Positions 41,816-51,080 are shown, counted from the stretch's first letter. The stretch: DNA of 64,000 nucleotides from a virus (IMGVR_UViG_3300027996_002186:372001-436000), one strand, 5' to 3'. The notes: generated by a model from the sequence alone, not told the origin. Made by a program: numbers and translations.

Positions 41816-43099
41816 ATGCCATACGAAAGAAAAACAGTTGATATTTATATCTCAAATAATTTGAAAAAAGTTTTACAAGAAATCGAGCACGATTCATTAG
41901 TAGCTCAACTTTTATTGAAAAAAAGACATGATAAGGTTGATGTAGCGGAGGATTTCGTGAATTACATATCTCTATCATCACAAGATAAACGTAGAATATC
42001 TTATCTAACAACAGATAGAATTGAATCATTATCCGAAGGTGAATATTGGAGTTCTTCTCGTAGATATCACGCAAAACCTGGATCTTTTATCACCAAGATA
42101 TTCAAAAATATACCATCAAAGGAGGTTGAGAAATTCTCTAACCTTTTCAAAGCGGAAGTTTCAAAACCAGCATTTAAATTCGAGGTGGTGACTGGACACC
42201 GAATAAAAGACCTTTATTACTGGGAATCTTATGCTTCTGATAGAGGACCACTTGGTATCTCTTGTATGAAACATGAGCATTGTCAGAAATTTCTTGATAT
42301 ATATGTTGATAATAAGGAAGTTTCTATGGTGGCAATGTTTAATCCAGAAGGTAAACTTATCGGTAGAGCTTTATTGTGGAGTTTCGAATCTTATAAATTG
42401 ATGGATAGAATCTATACAATTTGTGATGAAAAATACTCTTCTTATTTTAAGCAGTGGGCGGTTAAAAATGATTTCTTACATAAGAAAGAACAAAATTGGT
42501 ATAACACAATTTTGTTCGAACAATTTGGACAAAAACGAGTTGAGTTGAAGTTAGAATTGAAATTAAGATACAGCTCATATGACTATTACCCATATATGGA
42601 TACATTTAAGTTCTTAGGAACTAATGGTACTTTATATAATTATCAACCAACGTGTGTTGATTATAGAACACTTTGTTCTACTGATGGTTATAAACAAGAA
42701 AGTGATTATCTGAGATATGATGCAATCTCTAAGGTATTTAGATATCCTGGTGATACTGTTTGGTTAGAATATCAATCAATTTACACACACCACGATAACT
42801 GTAACTACTCAGAATCTAATGATAAATATATCTTAAATGTTGATGCAATATACTGCGAAGACGCCCAAGATTATATATTCAACAGAGAAAATGAGTATAA
42901 TAATAATAGAGAAAGAATTGATGATAGAATATCATACAACAAACAAAGATTAGAAGAAAGAAATAGATATCTGGCTCGCAAAAAGAAACGTGACAGCGGG
43001 TTGGTCAGAAGTGATCTGTTAACAGGAGGGGAAATTATGGAAATTATCGAAGGTAGATCTGATAGTGATCAGATTGACACACTTAGAATTCGATGTTGA
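41816..43099 (+). CDS. Conserved-type phage protein, possible +1 frameshift near C-terminus
   Basis: 427 residues. The middle has the pattern GPLGISCMKHE ... FLDIYVDNKEVSMVAMFNPE ... IGRALLW ... MDRIYTICDE, which I associate with uncharacterised proteins of large phages. The C-terminal region is an R/K-rich helix. The frame ends at 43099 in DTLRIRC, but the +1 frame is open from 43023 to 43163 and reads LEFDVEPADRLTDREGF then VPPPIFEGF, which looks like a natural C-terminus. The slip site would be ACA CTT AGA at about 43077-43085. Either a sequencing or real indel, programmed +1 shifting, or coincidence. Confidence 0.7.
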   Translation: MPYERKTVDIYISNNLKKVLQEIEHDSLVAQLLLKKRHDKVDVAEDFVNYISLSSQDKRRISYLTTDRIESLSEGEYWSSSRRYHAKPGSFITKIFKNIPSKEVEKFSNLFKAEVSKPAFKFEVVTGHRIKDLYYWESYASDRGPLGISCMKHEHCQKFLDIYVDNKEVSMVAMFNPEGKLIGRALLWSFESYKLMDRIYTICDEKYSSYFKQWAVKNDFLHKKEQNWYNTILFEQFGQKRVELKLELKLRYSSYDYYPYMDTFKFLGTNGTLYNYQPTCVDYRTLCSTDGYKQESDYLRYDAISKVFRYPGDTVWLEYQSIYTHHDNCNYSESNDKYILNVDAIYCEDAQDYIFNRENEYNNNRERIDDRISYNKQRLEERNRYLARKKKRDSGLVRSDLLTGGEIMEIIEGRSDSDQIDTLRIRC

Positions 43100-43213
43100 G
43101 CCGGCGGATAGACTAACCGACAGAGAGGGTTTTGTACCTCCACCTATATTTGAAGGATTTTAATACACCTTAACGTTTCAAACAACTTTGATTATTATCT
43201 GTATATAATACAT

Positions 43214-44047
43214 ATGGATATATTTTCATCAATACCCGATATAAATGGTGATGTTCCGGAAGAAATAATCTTACCGGAACAAACGGATTCTATCAGAAGG
43301 GTAAATATCAATGGTAAAAGACATTATGAAGTAACAACAAAAGATGGTGTTATAATTGGTGCTTTCCCAAGTATAACAACAATTTTATCAGAGACACAAG
43401 ATAAAACTTTTTTAAAAAAGTGGAAAGATCGTGTTGGGGATGCCGAAGCTTATAAGATAAGTGTTGACGCTACAGAACGTGGTAATGTTATGCACAGACT
43501 TTGTGAGCTATATTGTGAGCTACCAGATATGGATAAACACAAGAGATTGCAATTGATGTTGGAGACAGCTCGGACTGACGGTGAGGTTAATCAACATGAT
43601 ACTAGAGCAATCATAGTAGGAACACAATTATTTTTCAACTTCTACCACACTGGATTCTTTGATAATATCAAAAAGGGAATATTCCAAGAGAAATTCTTAT
43701 GGAACTATTTTATATACAAAGGTGAGGATTTATCTTATGCTGGTACTGTTGATAATTTTAGTGTTGTTATTGAAAACGGACATAAGAAAGTTATTGATTT
43801 CAAAACGTCTAAGAAAAGAAAACCAGATAAATGGATAATATCTTATAAAAAGCAATGTGCTGCTTATTCATATGCTATAAAAGCAAGGTATGATATCATG
43901 CCTGATGGTTGTGAGATATGGATTAGTAATGAGATGGATAATGATCCACAATGTTTCAAGATGAATTCGGATGATATAAAATATTATTTCAAGGAATTTA
44001 TGAAAGACAGGAGAAAACTTAATCAAATAAAAAAAGAGACTGTTTAA
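43214..44047 (+). CDS. PD-(D/E)xK exonuclease, RecB/MGME1-like
   Basis: 277 residues. FPSITTILSE near 51-60 and RGNVMH at 89-94 are typical of RecB-like phage exonucleases. The core has E159 (QEKFLW), D180 in AGTVDNF and D195-F-K197 in VIDFKTSKK, then the QxxxY-type helix KKQCAAYSYAI. Expected to degrade single-stranded or resected DNA ends, in recombination or host DNA turnover. The terminator hairpin starts inside its last codons. Confidence 0.85.
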   Translation: MDIFSSIPDINGDVPEEIILPEQTDSIRRVNINGKRHYEVTTKDGVIIGAFPSITTILSETQDKTFLKKWKDRVGDAEAYKISVDATERGNVMHRLCELYCELPDMDKHKRLQLMLETARTDGEVNQHDTRAIIVGTQLFFNFYHTGFFDNIKKGIFQEKFLWNYFIYKGEDLSYAGTVDNFSVVIENGHKKVIDFKTSKKRKPDKWIISYKKQCAAYSYAIKARYDIMPDGCEIWISNEMDNDPQCFKMNSDDIKYYFKEFMKDRRKLNQIKKETV

Positions 44048-44058
44048 GTCTCTTTTTT
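44030..44058. terminator. Bidirectional intrinsic terminator overlapping a stop codon
   Basis: AAAAAAGAGACT, loop GTTTA, AGTCTCTTTTTT; the loop contains part of the exonuclease stop codon (44045-44047). Also serves the convergent gene ending at 44077. Confidence 0.85.
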
Positions 44059-44076
44059 ATTTGATGTTTTAATTAA

Positions 44077-44538
44077 TTAAACAGTCTCTAACATTTCAAT
44101 AAATAATTCCTTCTTCTTTAGTAAAGTTAATATATTATCAGTAACCTCAAATTTAGGATTTGAATAAACAACTTCCATTTTACCAGTAATTAAATCAATT
44201 TTGTTATTACTACCCCATTCTGATATAATTACGGATAATTCTTCATATATTTTAGTGTTAAGATCATCACGTAATTTTTTCATCGAATTTTTGAATTCTC
44301 CATCAATTTCAACAGCTTCTTCTTGTAATTGTTGAAACCTTTCAGCTCTTGTTTTTTGTGTTTTTTGATCGACAACCACTCCACTATTAGAGGTTCTGAT
44401 AATTGATTCCATTTCTGTTTTTAATGGTGTCATTTTATCTACAAATCTTTCTCTTTCGGTATTTATTTCTTTAACACCGTCTTGGTAGTTTATGTAATGT
44501 TTTGTTAAGATTTCGAAATCTACTATTCTGGTTTCCAT
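44077..44538 (-). CDS. OmpH/Skp-like protein without signal peptide
   Basis: 153 residues. A long central helix (about 20-110, RERFVDKMTPLKTEMESII, RFQQLQEEAVEIDGEFKNSM) and a terminal EVVYSNPKFEVTDNILTLLK resemble the ends of Bacteroidetes OmpH/Skp chaperones, whose tentacles hold client proteins in the periplasm. This copy has no signal peptide, so would act in the cytoplasm, possibly as an assembly chaperone for the downstream structural genes on the same strand. Homology is by pattern only. Confidence 0.55.
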   Translation of the reverse strand: METRIVDFEILTKHYINYQDGVKEINTERERFVDKMTPLKTEMESIIRTSNSGVVVDQKTQKTRAERFQQLQEEAVEIDGEFKNSMKKLRDDLNTKIYEELSVIISEWGSNNKIDLITGKMEVVYSNPKFEVTDNILTLLKKKELFIEMLETV

Positions 44539-44576
44539 AATTTAAAATTTTATTTACATATTATAGTATAATAATC

Positions 44577-45455
44577 TTAAATGTTGGGTATTAAAATATC
44601 TAAAGCTGTCTTATACCTATTTAATAGGTTTTGATCGAATGATAATGATGTATTATTTGCATCTATTAATGTTGTTTCTCCATTTAGTTCTGTTACTTCT
44701 AAGTAATAAATAACCTCACCAACTATTCTAGCATATTGTTGGTTCTCTAAATAATATTTAGCATTTGCTGTATATGTATCAATCTCTCTTATTTGACCAA
44801 TGATATTGTTTTTAACAACATCTAATTTATAATTTAATTCTAAGAAACTAGATCTTTCGTATGTTTTTATCAGGTATTCTCTAGAGTGTGTTGTTGGTAT
44901 TTGAGTTTCTATTGATGATTGAGTACCAATATTTATATTTTGTAATATTTCAATATTCGTTGGTAAATCATCCACCCATTCAGCTCTTGATATTTGAATA
45001 AGATAAGTATCCGAATTTAAAACATTAATACTAACTACATCCTCTTGTCGTGTAAATGATATTGATTGTGTGTATCCAGTTTGTGAGAATGTGCTTGATA
45101 ATGGATTAGATAAATTCATCTGTATAGCATTTGCATCAGATGTTAGTATATCAAATGAGCTTTGATAAACATTATTTTTGTTATAAAGGTTAGATAATTT
45201 TTTTAGAAATGAGGATGTTGTTTGGAATAAAATAGGATCCCAAGTTTTCTTTTTAACAACATCTACATCAGCAGCATCGATTATATCAATATAATAATAA
45301 TCATATAAAACTTGTTCAAGTTCAGCATAATCACCATTCGATACCAACTCATCAATATATTTAGTGTATTCAAAAACATTATCTCTACCTTTAGTAGCGA
45401 TACTATCAATTTTTTTATAAATTTTTTCTTGTTTTCTTCTGTATAAAGTGCTCAT
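44577..45455 (-). CDS. Probable structural protein
   Basis: 292 residues. Helical N-terminal 75 residues, a beta-rich S/T/N/Q-rich middle (TGYTQSISFTRQEDVVSINV) and a helical end. Composition and its place among late-type minus-strand genes suggest a virion or baseplate component. Preceded by a TTAATATATA box. No family recognised. Confidence 0.6.
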   Translation of the reverse strand: MSTLYRRKQEKIYKKIDSIATKGRDNVFEYTKYIDELVSNGDYAELEQVLYDYYYIDIIDAADVDVVKKKTWDPILFQTTSSFLKKLSNLYNKNNVYQSSFDILTSDANAIQMNLSNPLSSTFSQTGYTQSISFTRQEDVVSINVLNSDTYLIQISRAEWVDDLPTNIEILQNINIGTQSSIETQIPTTHSREYLIKTYERSSFLELNYKLDVVKNNIIGQIREIDTYTANAKYYLENQQYARIVGEVIYYLEVTELNGETTLIDANNTSLSFDQNLLNRYKTALDILIPNI

Positions 45456-45459
45456 AACT

Positions 45460-45469
45460 TATATATTAA
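45460..45469 (-). promoter_or_regulatory. Candidate late promoter box TTAATATATA
   Basis: Exact 10-mer on the minus strand, 4 nt before the ATG at 45455. Confidence 0.45.
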
Positions 45470-45516
45470 GAAACTAAATATACATTAGTCATTACTGATA
45501 CATATAGCGAATGAAA

Positions 45517-45942
45517 TCACCAAAATTGCCGTCTGTTCTGACTATCTAATGTGGTATCAACATCTGAAATATATTGCATATGGCACACAAAGTATAACAT
45601 TGGTCCTAATCCGAAATTGAATTCAAATTCAAACCCAATTTTATATCCTATGGATTCTAACCTTTGTTTAATTTCTTCGATTGTTTTTAGAAAATTCATT
45701 TGATTTGTTATCTCACTTATATTTGTTATTCCATAAGCACTACCAACATCAATCGGATCAAGTATCGATTCTTCTAAATTTTTTCTAAATTCAAAGAAAT
45801 AAGATCCATGTGAAGCAGTATCAAAAAATTTTATATCGAATCCATCATCAATAATTTCAATGAATAAATCATTAACATCATCATTACTTAGATAATTGTG
45901 GCTCGACTCAAATACTTTGAATTTCTTAACCTTCTTCCTCAC
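45517..45942 (-). CDS. Tagged hypothetical protein
   Basis: 141 residues, tag variant MRKKVKKFKVFESSHN. Aromatic-rich body (GSYFFEFRKNLEESILD, IGFEFEFNFGLGPMLYFVCH). It starts 17 nt inside the end of the upstream tagged gene, so the three genes 48114-45517 form one operon. Confidence 0.68.
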   Translation of the reverse strand: MRKKVKKFKVFESSHNYLSNDDVNDLFIEIIDDGFDIKFFDTASHGSYFFEFRKNLEESILDPIDVGSAYGITNISEITNQMNFLKTIEEIKQRLESIGYKIGFEFEFNFGLGPMLYFVCHMQYISDVDTTLDSQNRRQFW

Positions 45943-47038
45943 CTGTTATTATCTTTTTGATTTCTTCTACTTGGTCTTTTTTAGAATCATCTTGTAACAT
46001 ATCAGCTAAATCAGCGACAGTTTTCATTTTATCAGCATCATCCTTTATATTACCCAAAGATTCTGCTGCTTTTTTAGCTTCTTCACTTTGGTCAACCTCA
46101 ATTTTCATTAAGATATCTTCCTTTGTCTTTTTAAAATCAGCATCTTCGAAAGATATATCATCACCAGAAACATCTTTAACCTTTTTAACACCAATCATTT
46201 CCTTATCTTGTAAGTCTTGCATTGGTCCTTCATCAGTTTTTTTCTTATCATCATCACTTAACTTTTCCCACTCATCCGCACTGAATTTATCTCTTTTATA
46301 AACAATTGTATCTCCAGATTTAAGTTCACCTGGTCCTTCTGATGATGCTTCTATACCTTTAGAATCCAAGTATTCTTCAACTTTTGAAGAATCAACTTCC
46401 TCTACGTATTTTAATAATGTCGGTGTTAGTGTTTTATTAACCCATCCAAGAGCTGCTTCTTTTCTTTTCACACCATCTTCTCCCGCGCTTTGTAAAACCT
46501 TCTTAAAATCTGGTAAATGTGTTGTGTCAGCCATATCCATCTTCTTAGAAGCCGGGTCAATCTTAGCTTCTCCAATTTTCAAGTCTGGTCCCCCAGCATA
46601 TTTAAATTGTTTTATTGCTCTGTTTCTAGCTGTTTCAAAATAATATTTAATAGTTTCTAATGGTGCTAAATTATCACCATAAACCTTTTTAAGACTTTCG
46701 TATAATGGTTCAAGTCCTTGTGTACCAAGAGCTCCTGTTTCAGGATCTAGAATATTATCAACCAAGGTTAAGCAATCTTCATTGTTTGCTTCTGGTTTCT
46801 TTTCAAACTCTTCAATAACAGATTTGAATAAATAAGTACCATCTGATGGGTTAAATATCTTAGTTTCTATCCAAGTGTCTATATCTTCTGTTTTTGGGTT
46901 ATCTCCTCCCATTTTTTCTAGATCTTGTACAGCCTTACCCCACATTTTCTTAAAAAAATCAATTAAACCACCAAACAATTCCTCATTAACGGGAGCATTT
47001 CTAAACGATTCAAATGTTTTTATGTAATTCTTTTTCAT
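45926..47038 (-). CDS. Tagged charged protein, internal-head/scaffold-like (paralogue of 47050 gene)
   Basis: 370 residues. Tag MKKNYIKTFESFRN, then APVNEELFGG with V-N-E as a possible prohead-protease site, then FFKKMWGKA. The chain is rich in K, E and D. A module at about 240-310 (VYKRDKFSADEWEKLSDDDK, then VKKVKDVSGDDISFED) is repeated in the neighbouring gene product. Composition and tag resemble T4 internal and core proteins, so this is a good candidate for an abundant internal head or scaffold protein. Confidence 0.75.
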   Translation of the reverse strand: MKKNYIKTFESFRNAPVNEELFGGLIDFFKKMWGKAVQDLEKMGGDNPKTEDIDTWIETKIFNPSDGTYLFKSVIEEFEKKPEANNEDCLTLVDNILDPETGALGTQGLEPLYESLKKVYGDNLAPLETIKYYFETARNRAIKQFKYAGGPDLKIGEAKIDPASKKMDMADTTHLPDFKKVLQSAGEDGVKRKEAALGWVNKTLTPTLLKYVEEVDSSKVEEYLDSKGIEASSEGPGELKSGDTIVYKRDKFSADEWEKLSDDDKKKTDEGPMQDLQDKEMIGVKKVKDVSGDDISFEDADFKKTKEDILMKIEVDQSEEAKKAAESLGNIKDDADKMKTVADLADMLQDDSKKDQVEEIKKIITGEEEG

Positions 47039-47049
47039 ATTATTTATAT

Positions 47050-48114
47050 TTATTTTTTAGAATCTTCCGATGCTCTATCAGCTTTTGCTTTTACACCAGC
47101 AGCTTTAGCGTCTTCTTGCTCCTTATCCATTAACTTATTAGCCTTATCCTCAGTTGTTTCTTCTGTGGATTCATCAGTTTCCTCTTTAGGTTCTTCCTTA
47201 ACCTTAACTTTAAGTAAAATATCAGTAAGAGGTTTTGTTATATCTTTATCATCTTTATTCTTGAATGTGAAATTATCACCATCAATTTTAGTAATTGATT
47301 TACTACCAACTTGAACATCATCCCACTTATCCTCATCTGTTTTTTCTTCATCTGAAAGTTTATTCCATTCCTCTTCTTTGAAATCCTTTCTTTTATAAAT
47401 AACAACATCATCTTCTTTATACTCAACTGGTTTTCCAGTTTTTTCAAATTTAACCCAGTCTTCTCTTTGTTTCTCTCCAAGTGTTTTAGCTTCTATTTGT
47501 TTAGCTGCGGCTAGTTTCTTAGATTCTGGATCCTCTGATTTTTCTAAAGATGATATTTCAGCATTCAATAAATCCAATGTGAATTGATCCTTTTTAATAT
47601 TAATTATTATTTGTAATTGTGGGTTCTTAGAACCACCACCCTGTTTTACTAATACAGCATCCATCTCTTTAATAGCCATACCTTTCATTTGTACAATTAT
47701 CTTTTTTAAGATATCTTGCTTTTGTTTTAATATCTTAGGATCTACAGCTGGTTTCTTTTCGGCCTCTCCTGGTTTTTTATCAGTAGTTTCCTCTGCTCCT
47801 TCTTCTGCTACTGCTCCTTCTTCTCCTTCTTCTGCTACTGCTTCTTCTGCTTCGAATACTTTAGACTCTTTGACAGAAACTTTACCTAATTCTAAGTTTA
47901 AACCAGTTTGTTTAACAATAGCATCATTTATCAACTTCAGATATTTTTTATAAATAACCTCAATCTCATTACCACCCTGCGTCTTTCTTATATTTTCTCC
48001 AGCTTTTTTAAACATTTTTCCGAAGAATTTACCAATAGCACCAAGAAATTCTTCATTGACTGGTTTATTATTATTATTATTCTTGAAAGATTCAAAGGTT
48101 CTTACATATTTCAT
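47050..48114 (-). CDS. Tagged charged protein, internal-head/scaffold-like (paralogue of 45926 gene)
   Basis: 354 residues. Tag MKYVRTFESFKNN, then KPVNEEFLGAIGKFFGKMF, matching the VNEE-F-G/A-FFxKM stretch of its neighbour. Residues 85-130 are low-complexity Glu/Ala (repeats of VAEEG). The shared module VIYKRKDFKEEEWNKLSDEE ... KSITKIDGDNFTFKN lies near 235-285. C-terminal E/T/K-rich tail. Gene duplication is clear at protein level. First gene of its operon, with a one-mismatch late box about 26 nt upstream. Confidence 0.75.
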   Translation of the reverse strand: MKYVRTFESFKNNNNNKPVNEEFLGAIGKFFGKMFKKAGENIRKTQGGNEIEVIYKKYLKLINDAIVKQTGLNLELGKVSVKESKVFEAEEAVAEEGEEGAVAEEGAEETTDKKPGEAEKKPAVDPKILKQKQDILKKIIVQMKGMAIKEMDAVLVKQGGGSKNPQLQIIINIKKDQFTLDLLNAEISSLEKSEDPESKKLAAAKQIEAKTLGEKQREDWVKFEKTGKPVEYKEDDVVIYKRKDFKEEEWNKLSDEEKTDEDKWDDVQVGSKSITKIDGDNFTFKNKDDKDITKPLTDILLKVKVKEEPKEETDESTEETTEDKANKLMDKEQEDAKAAGVKAKADRASEDSKK

Positions 48115-48139
48115 AATTTTATAATATTTTTATATAATC

Positions 48140-48149
48140 TATATATTAG
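48140..48149 (-). promoter_or_regulatory. Candidate late promoter box, one mismatch
   Basis: CTAATATATA on the minus strand, 25 nt before the ATG at 48114. Confidence 0.3.
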
Positions 48150-48202
48150 TTTTCTAAACTATAATTTAATTTAAACATATAAACAAAAAGTATTATATAA
48201 TT

Positions 48203-48673
48203 ATGGAAAAGATAGATTCTTTAAATCAAGTGGCTGAATTCCACAAAACTTTCAAAGCTCCCATTTTAGATACCCCACAAATACCAGGTGAGGATAGATG
48301 TGAACTACGTGTAAACCTTCTACAAGAAGAATTAGATGAGTTATCACAAGCAATAAAAGAAAACGACCTTGTTGAGGTAGCTGATGCTCTTTGTGACTTA
48401 CAATATGTATTGTCTGGTGCAGTTCTTGAATTTGGTTTAGGTGATAAATTTGTTGAGTTATTCGATGAGGTACAAAGAAGTAATATGTCAAAGGCATGTG
48501 ATACAATGAAAGAAGCTTTGGCTACATTATCACACTACAAAAAGAAAGATGGTACAGAGGGTAATTATAAAGAAGTAAATGGTAAATATGTTGTTTACAG
48601 AAACTCTGATAATAAAGTATTGAAGTCAATTAACTACTCACCTACTAGTTTAAAAAACATAATAGAAGGATGA
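48203..48673 (+). CDS. MazG-like nucleotide pyrophosphohydrolase
   Basis: 156 residues. All-alpha NTP-PPase motifs: LLQEELDELSQAI (EExxE) and VEVADALCDLQYVLSG (ExxD). The C-terminal 40 residues are an extra beta module (GKYVVYRNSDNKVLKSI). Phage MazG-like enzymes hydrolyse dNTPs or alarmone-like nucleotides to steer the host pool. First gene of the plus-strand metabolic operon; overlaps galE by 4 nt. Confidence 0.85.
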   Translation: MEKIDSLNQVAEFHKTFKAPILDTPQIPGEDRCELRVNLLQEELDELSQAIKENDLVEVADALCDLQYVLSGAVLEFGLGDKFVELFDEVQRSNMSKACDTMKEALATLSHYKKKDGTEGNYKEVNGKYVVYRNSDNKVLKSINYSPTSLKNIIEG

Positions 48674-49671
48674 AAACAATTTTAGTCACTGGTGGTGCTG
48701 GGTATATTGGATCACACACAATTTTAGAATTATTGAAAGAAGGAAGTGAAGAATGTGAAGTTTTAATACTTGATGACTTTTCTAATTCAAACCCTTTGAT
48801 TATTAATAAACTTAATAAGATGGTTAATAATGTAAAAGTGTATGCTAGAGATTGTAGAGATACAATAGATGATATATTAACTAATCATAAGATTGATGGT
48901 GTTATACATTTTGCAGCATCTAAAGCAGTTGGTGAATCGGTTAATAACCCATTAGAATATTATGATAATAACATTAATTCTTTATTAAATATTTTGGATG
49001 CTTGTAAAAGATTTGATATTAGAAGTTTAGTATTTTCATCTTCTTGTTCTCTTTATGGTGATGTTGATAAATTACCAGTAAATGAAGATACTGAGTTATC
49101 TGATCCACAATCACCATACGCTTATACTAAGTTGGTTGGTGAGAGAATAATATCAGATTTTTGTAATTCAAATTCGAATATTAGTGTTGTATCACTTAGA
49201 TACTTTAATCCTGTTGGTGCTCACGAAAGTGGAGAGATAGGAGAATATCCAATAACAAAACCAAATAATATACTTCCGGTTATATGTAACTCTGCTGATA
49301 CAGGAGAAGAAATGGTGGTGTTTGGTGATACTTATGATACTCGTGATGGTTCTTGTATAAGGGATTATGTTCATGTCTCAGATATAGCTAGAGCTCATGT
49401 TGACTCTCTTAATTATATGTCATCAAATGTTGGTATTTGTGATGTTATTAATTTAGGATCAGGTGATGGTGTTTCTGTTTTAGAGTTGATTAAAACATTT
49501 GAAGAGGTAAATGGTGTTAATATAAACTATAAAATAAGTGATGCGAGAGAAGGTGATATAGTTCAAATATACTCTGATTCATCAAAAGCTAAAAAACTTT
49601 TGGGATGGGAAACTAAATATGATATTAAAGATATGGTATCATCTGCTTGGAAATGGCATAAAAACTTGTAA
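48670..49671 (+). CDS. galE: UDP-glucose 4-epimerase
   Basis: 333 residues, full-length short-chain dehydrogenase fold. TGGAGYIGSH at 7-16 binds NAD; catalytic Y150-A-Y-T-K154 and the FSSSCSLYG serine are present; LRYFNPVGAHESGEIGE is the GalE signature. It interconverts UDP-glucose and UDP-galactose. With the glycosyltransferase encoded at 51785 it suggests sugar modification of phage DNA, virions or host surface. Confidence 0.93.
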   Translation: MKTILVTGGAGYIGSHTILELLKEGSEECEVLILDDFSNSNPLIINKLNKMVNNVKVYARDCRDTIDDILTNHKIDGVIHFAASKAVGESVNNPLEYYDNNINSLLNILDACKRFDIRSLVFSSSCSLYGDVDKLPVNEDTELSDPQSPYAYTKLVGERIISDFCNSNSNISVVSLRYFNPVGAHESGEIGEYPITKPNNILPVICNSADTGEEMVVFGDTYDTRDGSCIRDYVHVSDIARAHVDSLNYMSSNVGICDVINLGSGDGVSVLELIKTFEEVNGVNINYKISDAREGDIVQIYSDSSKAKKLLGWETKYDIKDMVSSAWKWHKNL

Positions 49672-49695
49672 TAACTAATAATTTTAATTACCTTT

Positions 49696-50076
49696 ATGTA
49701 TATGATTTCAAATAAATCGAAAAAAAGAAAACAACATCAAAAAGAATTAAACTCTCTTAGAAATAGGATGGGTTCTAATATCGTTTGGTTTAATTCTCTT
49801 TCTGAAAAAAACCAGTGTGATATATTATTTCAATGGAAAAAAGAAAAATATCATAATAAATTAACACAACCAGAAAAGGTTATAGATAAACTATTCCTAC
49901 CAAGAAATAGAAAACCACTAAGATATGGATATGGTAATAAAAGGTTCAAATGGGTTGAGCGAATAAATTACCCACCAAATATAAAACATTTCATCAATAG
50001 TGTGAAGTTACGTTACAAACCAAATGTGGTTCAGTTACGTGAATCTGCTATTGACTTACTTTTAAAAAATAAATAA
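49696..50076 (+). CDS. Hypothetical basic protein
   Basis: 126 residues, strongly basic (SKKRKQHQKELNSLRNRM, RKPLRYGYGNKRFKW), likely nucleic-acid binding by charge. Two ATGs (49696, 49702) are possible starts. No family recognised. Lies between galE and prs in the metabolic operon. Confidence 0.6.
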   Translation: MYMISNKSKKRKQHQKELNSLRNRMGSNIVWFNSLSEKNQCDILFQWKKEKYHNKLTQPEKVIDKLFLPRNRKPLRYGYGNKRFKWVERINYPPNIKHFINSVKLRYKPNVVQLRESAIDLLLKNK

Positions 50077-50081
50077 ATAAT

Positions 50082-51065
50082 ATGAAAATTTTCAACGGAT
50101 CAACTAGTGAGAAATTAGCAAATAGTATTTGTAATATACTATGTGTAGAGTTTGACATCGATATCAAACCAGGCAAACTAAAGATAGACAAGTTCTTAGA
50201 TGGTGAGATATTGCCATTATTCGAAGAGACTGTTAGAGATGAAGATGTTTTCTTTATTCAATCAACAATGTCTTCTGATACAATTATGGAAACTCTATTA
50301 ATAATAGATGCTGCTAAGAGAGCAGGGTGTAAATCATTTACGTTAGTTTCTCCGTTTCAAGGATATTCAAGACAAGATAAAACAGACCATTTGAGATCAT
50401 CTATTGGTTCTAAACTATTAGCCGATATATTAGAGAAAGCTGGTATGACGAGAATTATCACTATTGACTTACACGCATCTGCTATTCAGGGATTTTATAA
50501 TGTTCCGGTTGTTCACCTTAATGGTAACAAGATATTCATTGAACATATCAAAAATAACCAAATTGATGATTTAACTATTATTGCACCTGATCAAGGAGCT
50601 GTTAAGAGAGCAACAGATTTCTGTAAAGCTTTCCCTGAAGCAACATTTGCAATGATTAATAAGAAAAGAATTAAACCAAATGAAATTCACTCTATGGAAT
50701 TGGTTGGTGATGTTGAGGGTAGAAATGTTGTTATCGTTGATGATATGGCTGATACACTTGGTACATTAAAAAAAGCTAGTGAATTGGTTATGAAGATGGG
50801 AGCTAAGAGTGTTAGAGCAATAGCTACACATGGAGTATTGAGTGGTAAAGCACTTGATAATTTAGAAACATCTATGTTAACTGAGTTAATGGTTTCTGAT
50901 AGTATCTCAACAGTTGTTGATAAAAAGTTTAATGAGTCATTGAAAAACAGAGAAGGTGTTATGGGTGGTCAAAAATTAAACATCATTTCTTGTGATAGAA
51001 TTTTAGCTAAGTCTATTAATTTTATCTCAAAGAAAAAGAGTATTCATGAATTGAATATAGTGTAA
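50082..51065 (+). CDS. prs: Ribose-phosphate pyrophosphokinase family
   Basis: 327 residues with the PRPP synthetase layout: FLDGEILPLFEE, SPFQGYSRQDKTD, IITIDLHASAIQGFYNVPV, APDQGAVKRA and the ribose-5-phosphate loop VVIVDDMADTLGTLKKA. The segment after the RQD motif (KTDHLRSSIGSK) differs from typical cellular enzymes, so substrate use could be altered. Phage Prs homologues either make PRPP for nucleotide and NAD salvage or, in the NARP1 pathway, pyrophosphorylate ADP-ribose (Adps). No nicotinamide transferase is seen in the window. Confidence 0.9.
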   Translation: MKIFNGSTSEKLANSICNILCVEFDIDIKPGKLKIDKFLDGEILPLFEETVRDEDVFFIQSTMSSDTIMETLLIIDAAKRAGCKSFTLVSPFQGYSRQDKTDHLRSSIGSKLLADILEKAGMTRIITIDLHASAIQGFYNVPVVHLNGNKIFIEHIKNNQIDDLTIIAPDQGAVKRATDFCKAFPEATFAMINKKRIKPNEIHSMELVGDVEGRNVVIVDDMADTLGTLKKASELVMKMGAKSVRAIATHGVLSGKALDNLETSMLTELMVSDSISTVVDKKFNESLKNREGVMGGQKLNIISCDRILAKSINFISKKKSIHELNIV

Positions 51066-51080
51066 AAAATAATAATTAGT

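Noticed and set aside
41814-42074. 86-codon minus-strand ORF opposite the start of the 41816 gene
   Set aside because: Fully antisense to a well-supported gene with its own promoter.
43030-43163. Structured RNA at the end of the 41816 gene
   Set aside because: Only short helices (CGG/CCG and GAGG/CCTC) can be drawn; a +1 reading frame explains the sequence better.
47238-47480. 80-codon ORF in another frame of the 47050 gene
   Set aside because: Shadow of the strongly biased K/E coding sequence; no start context of its own.
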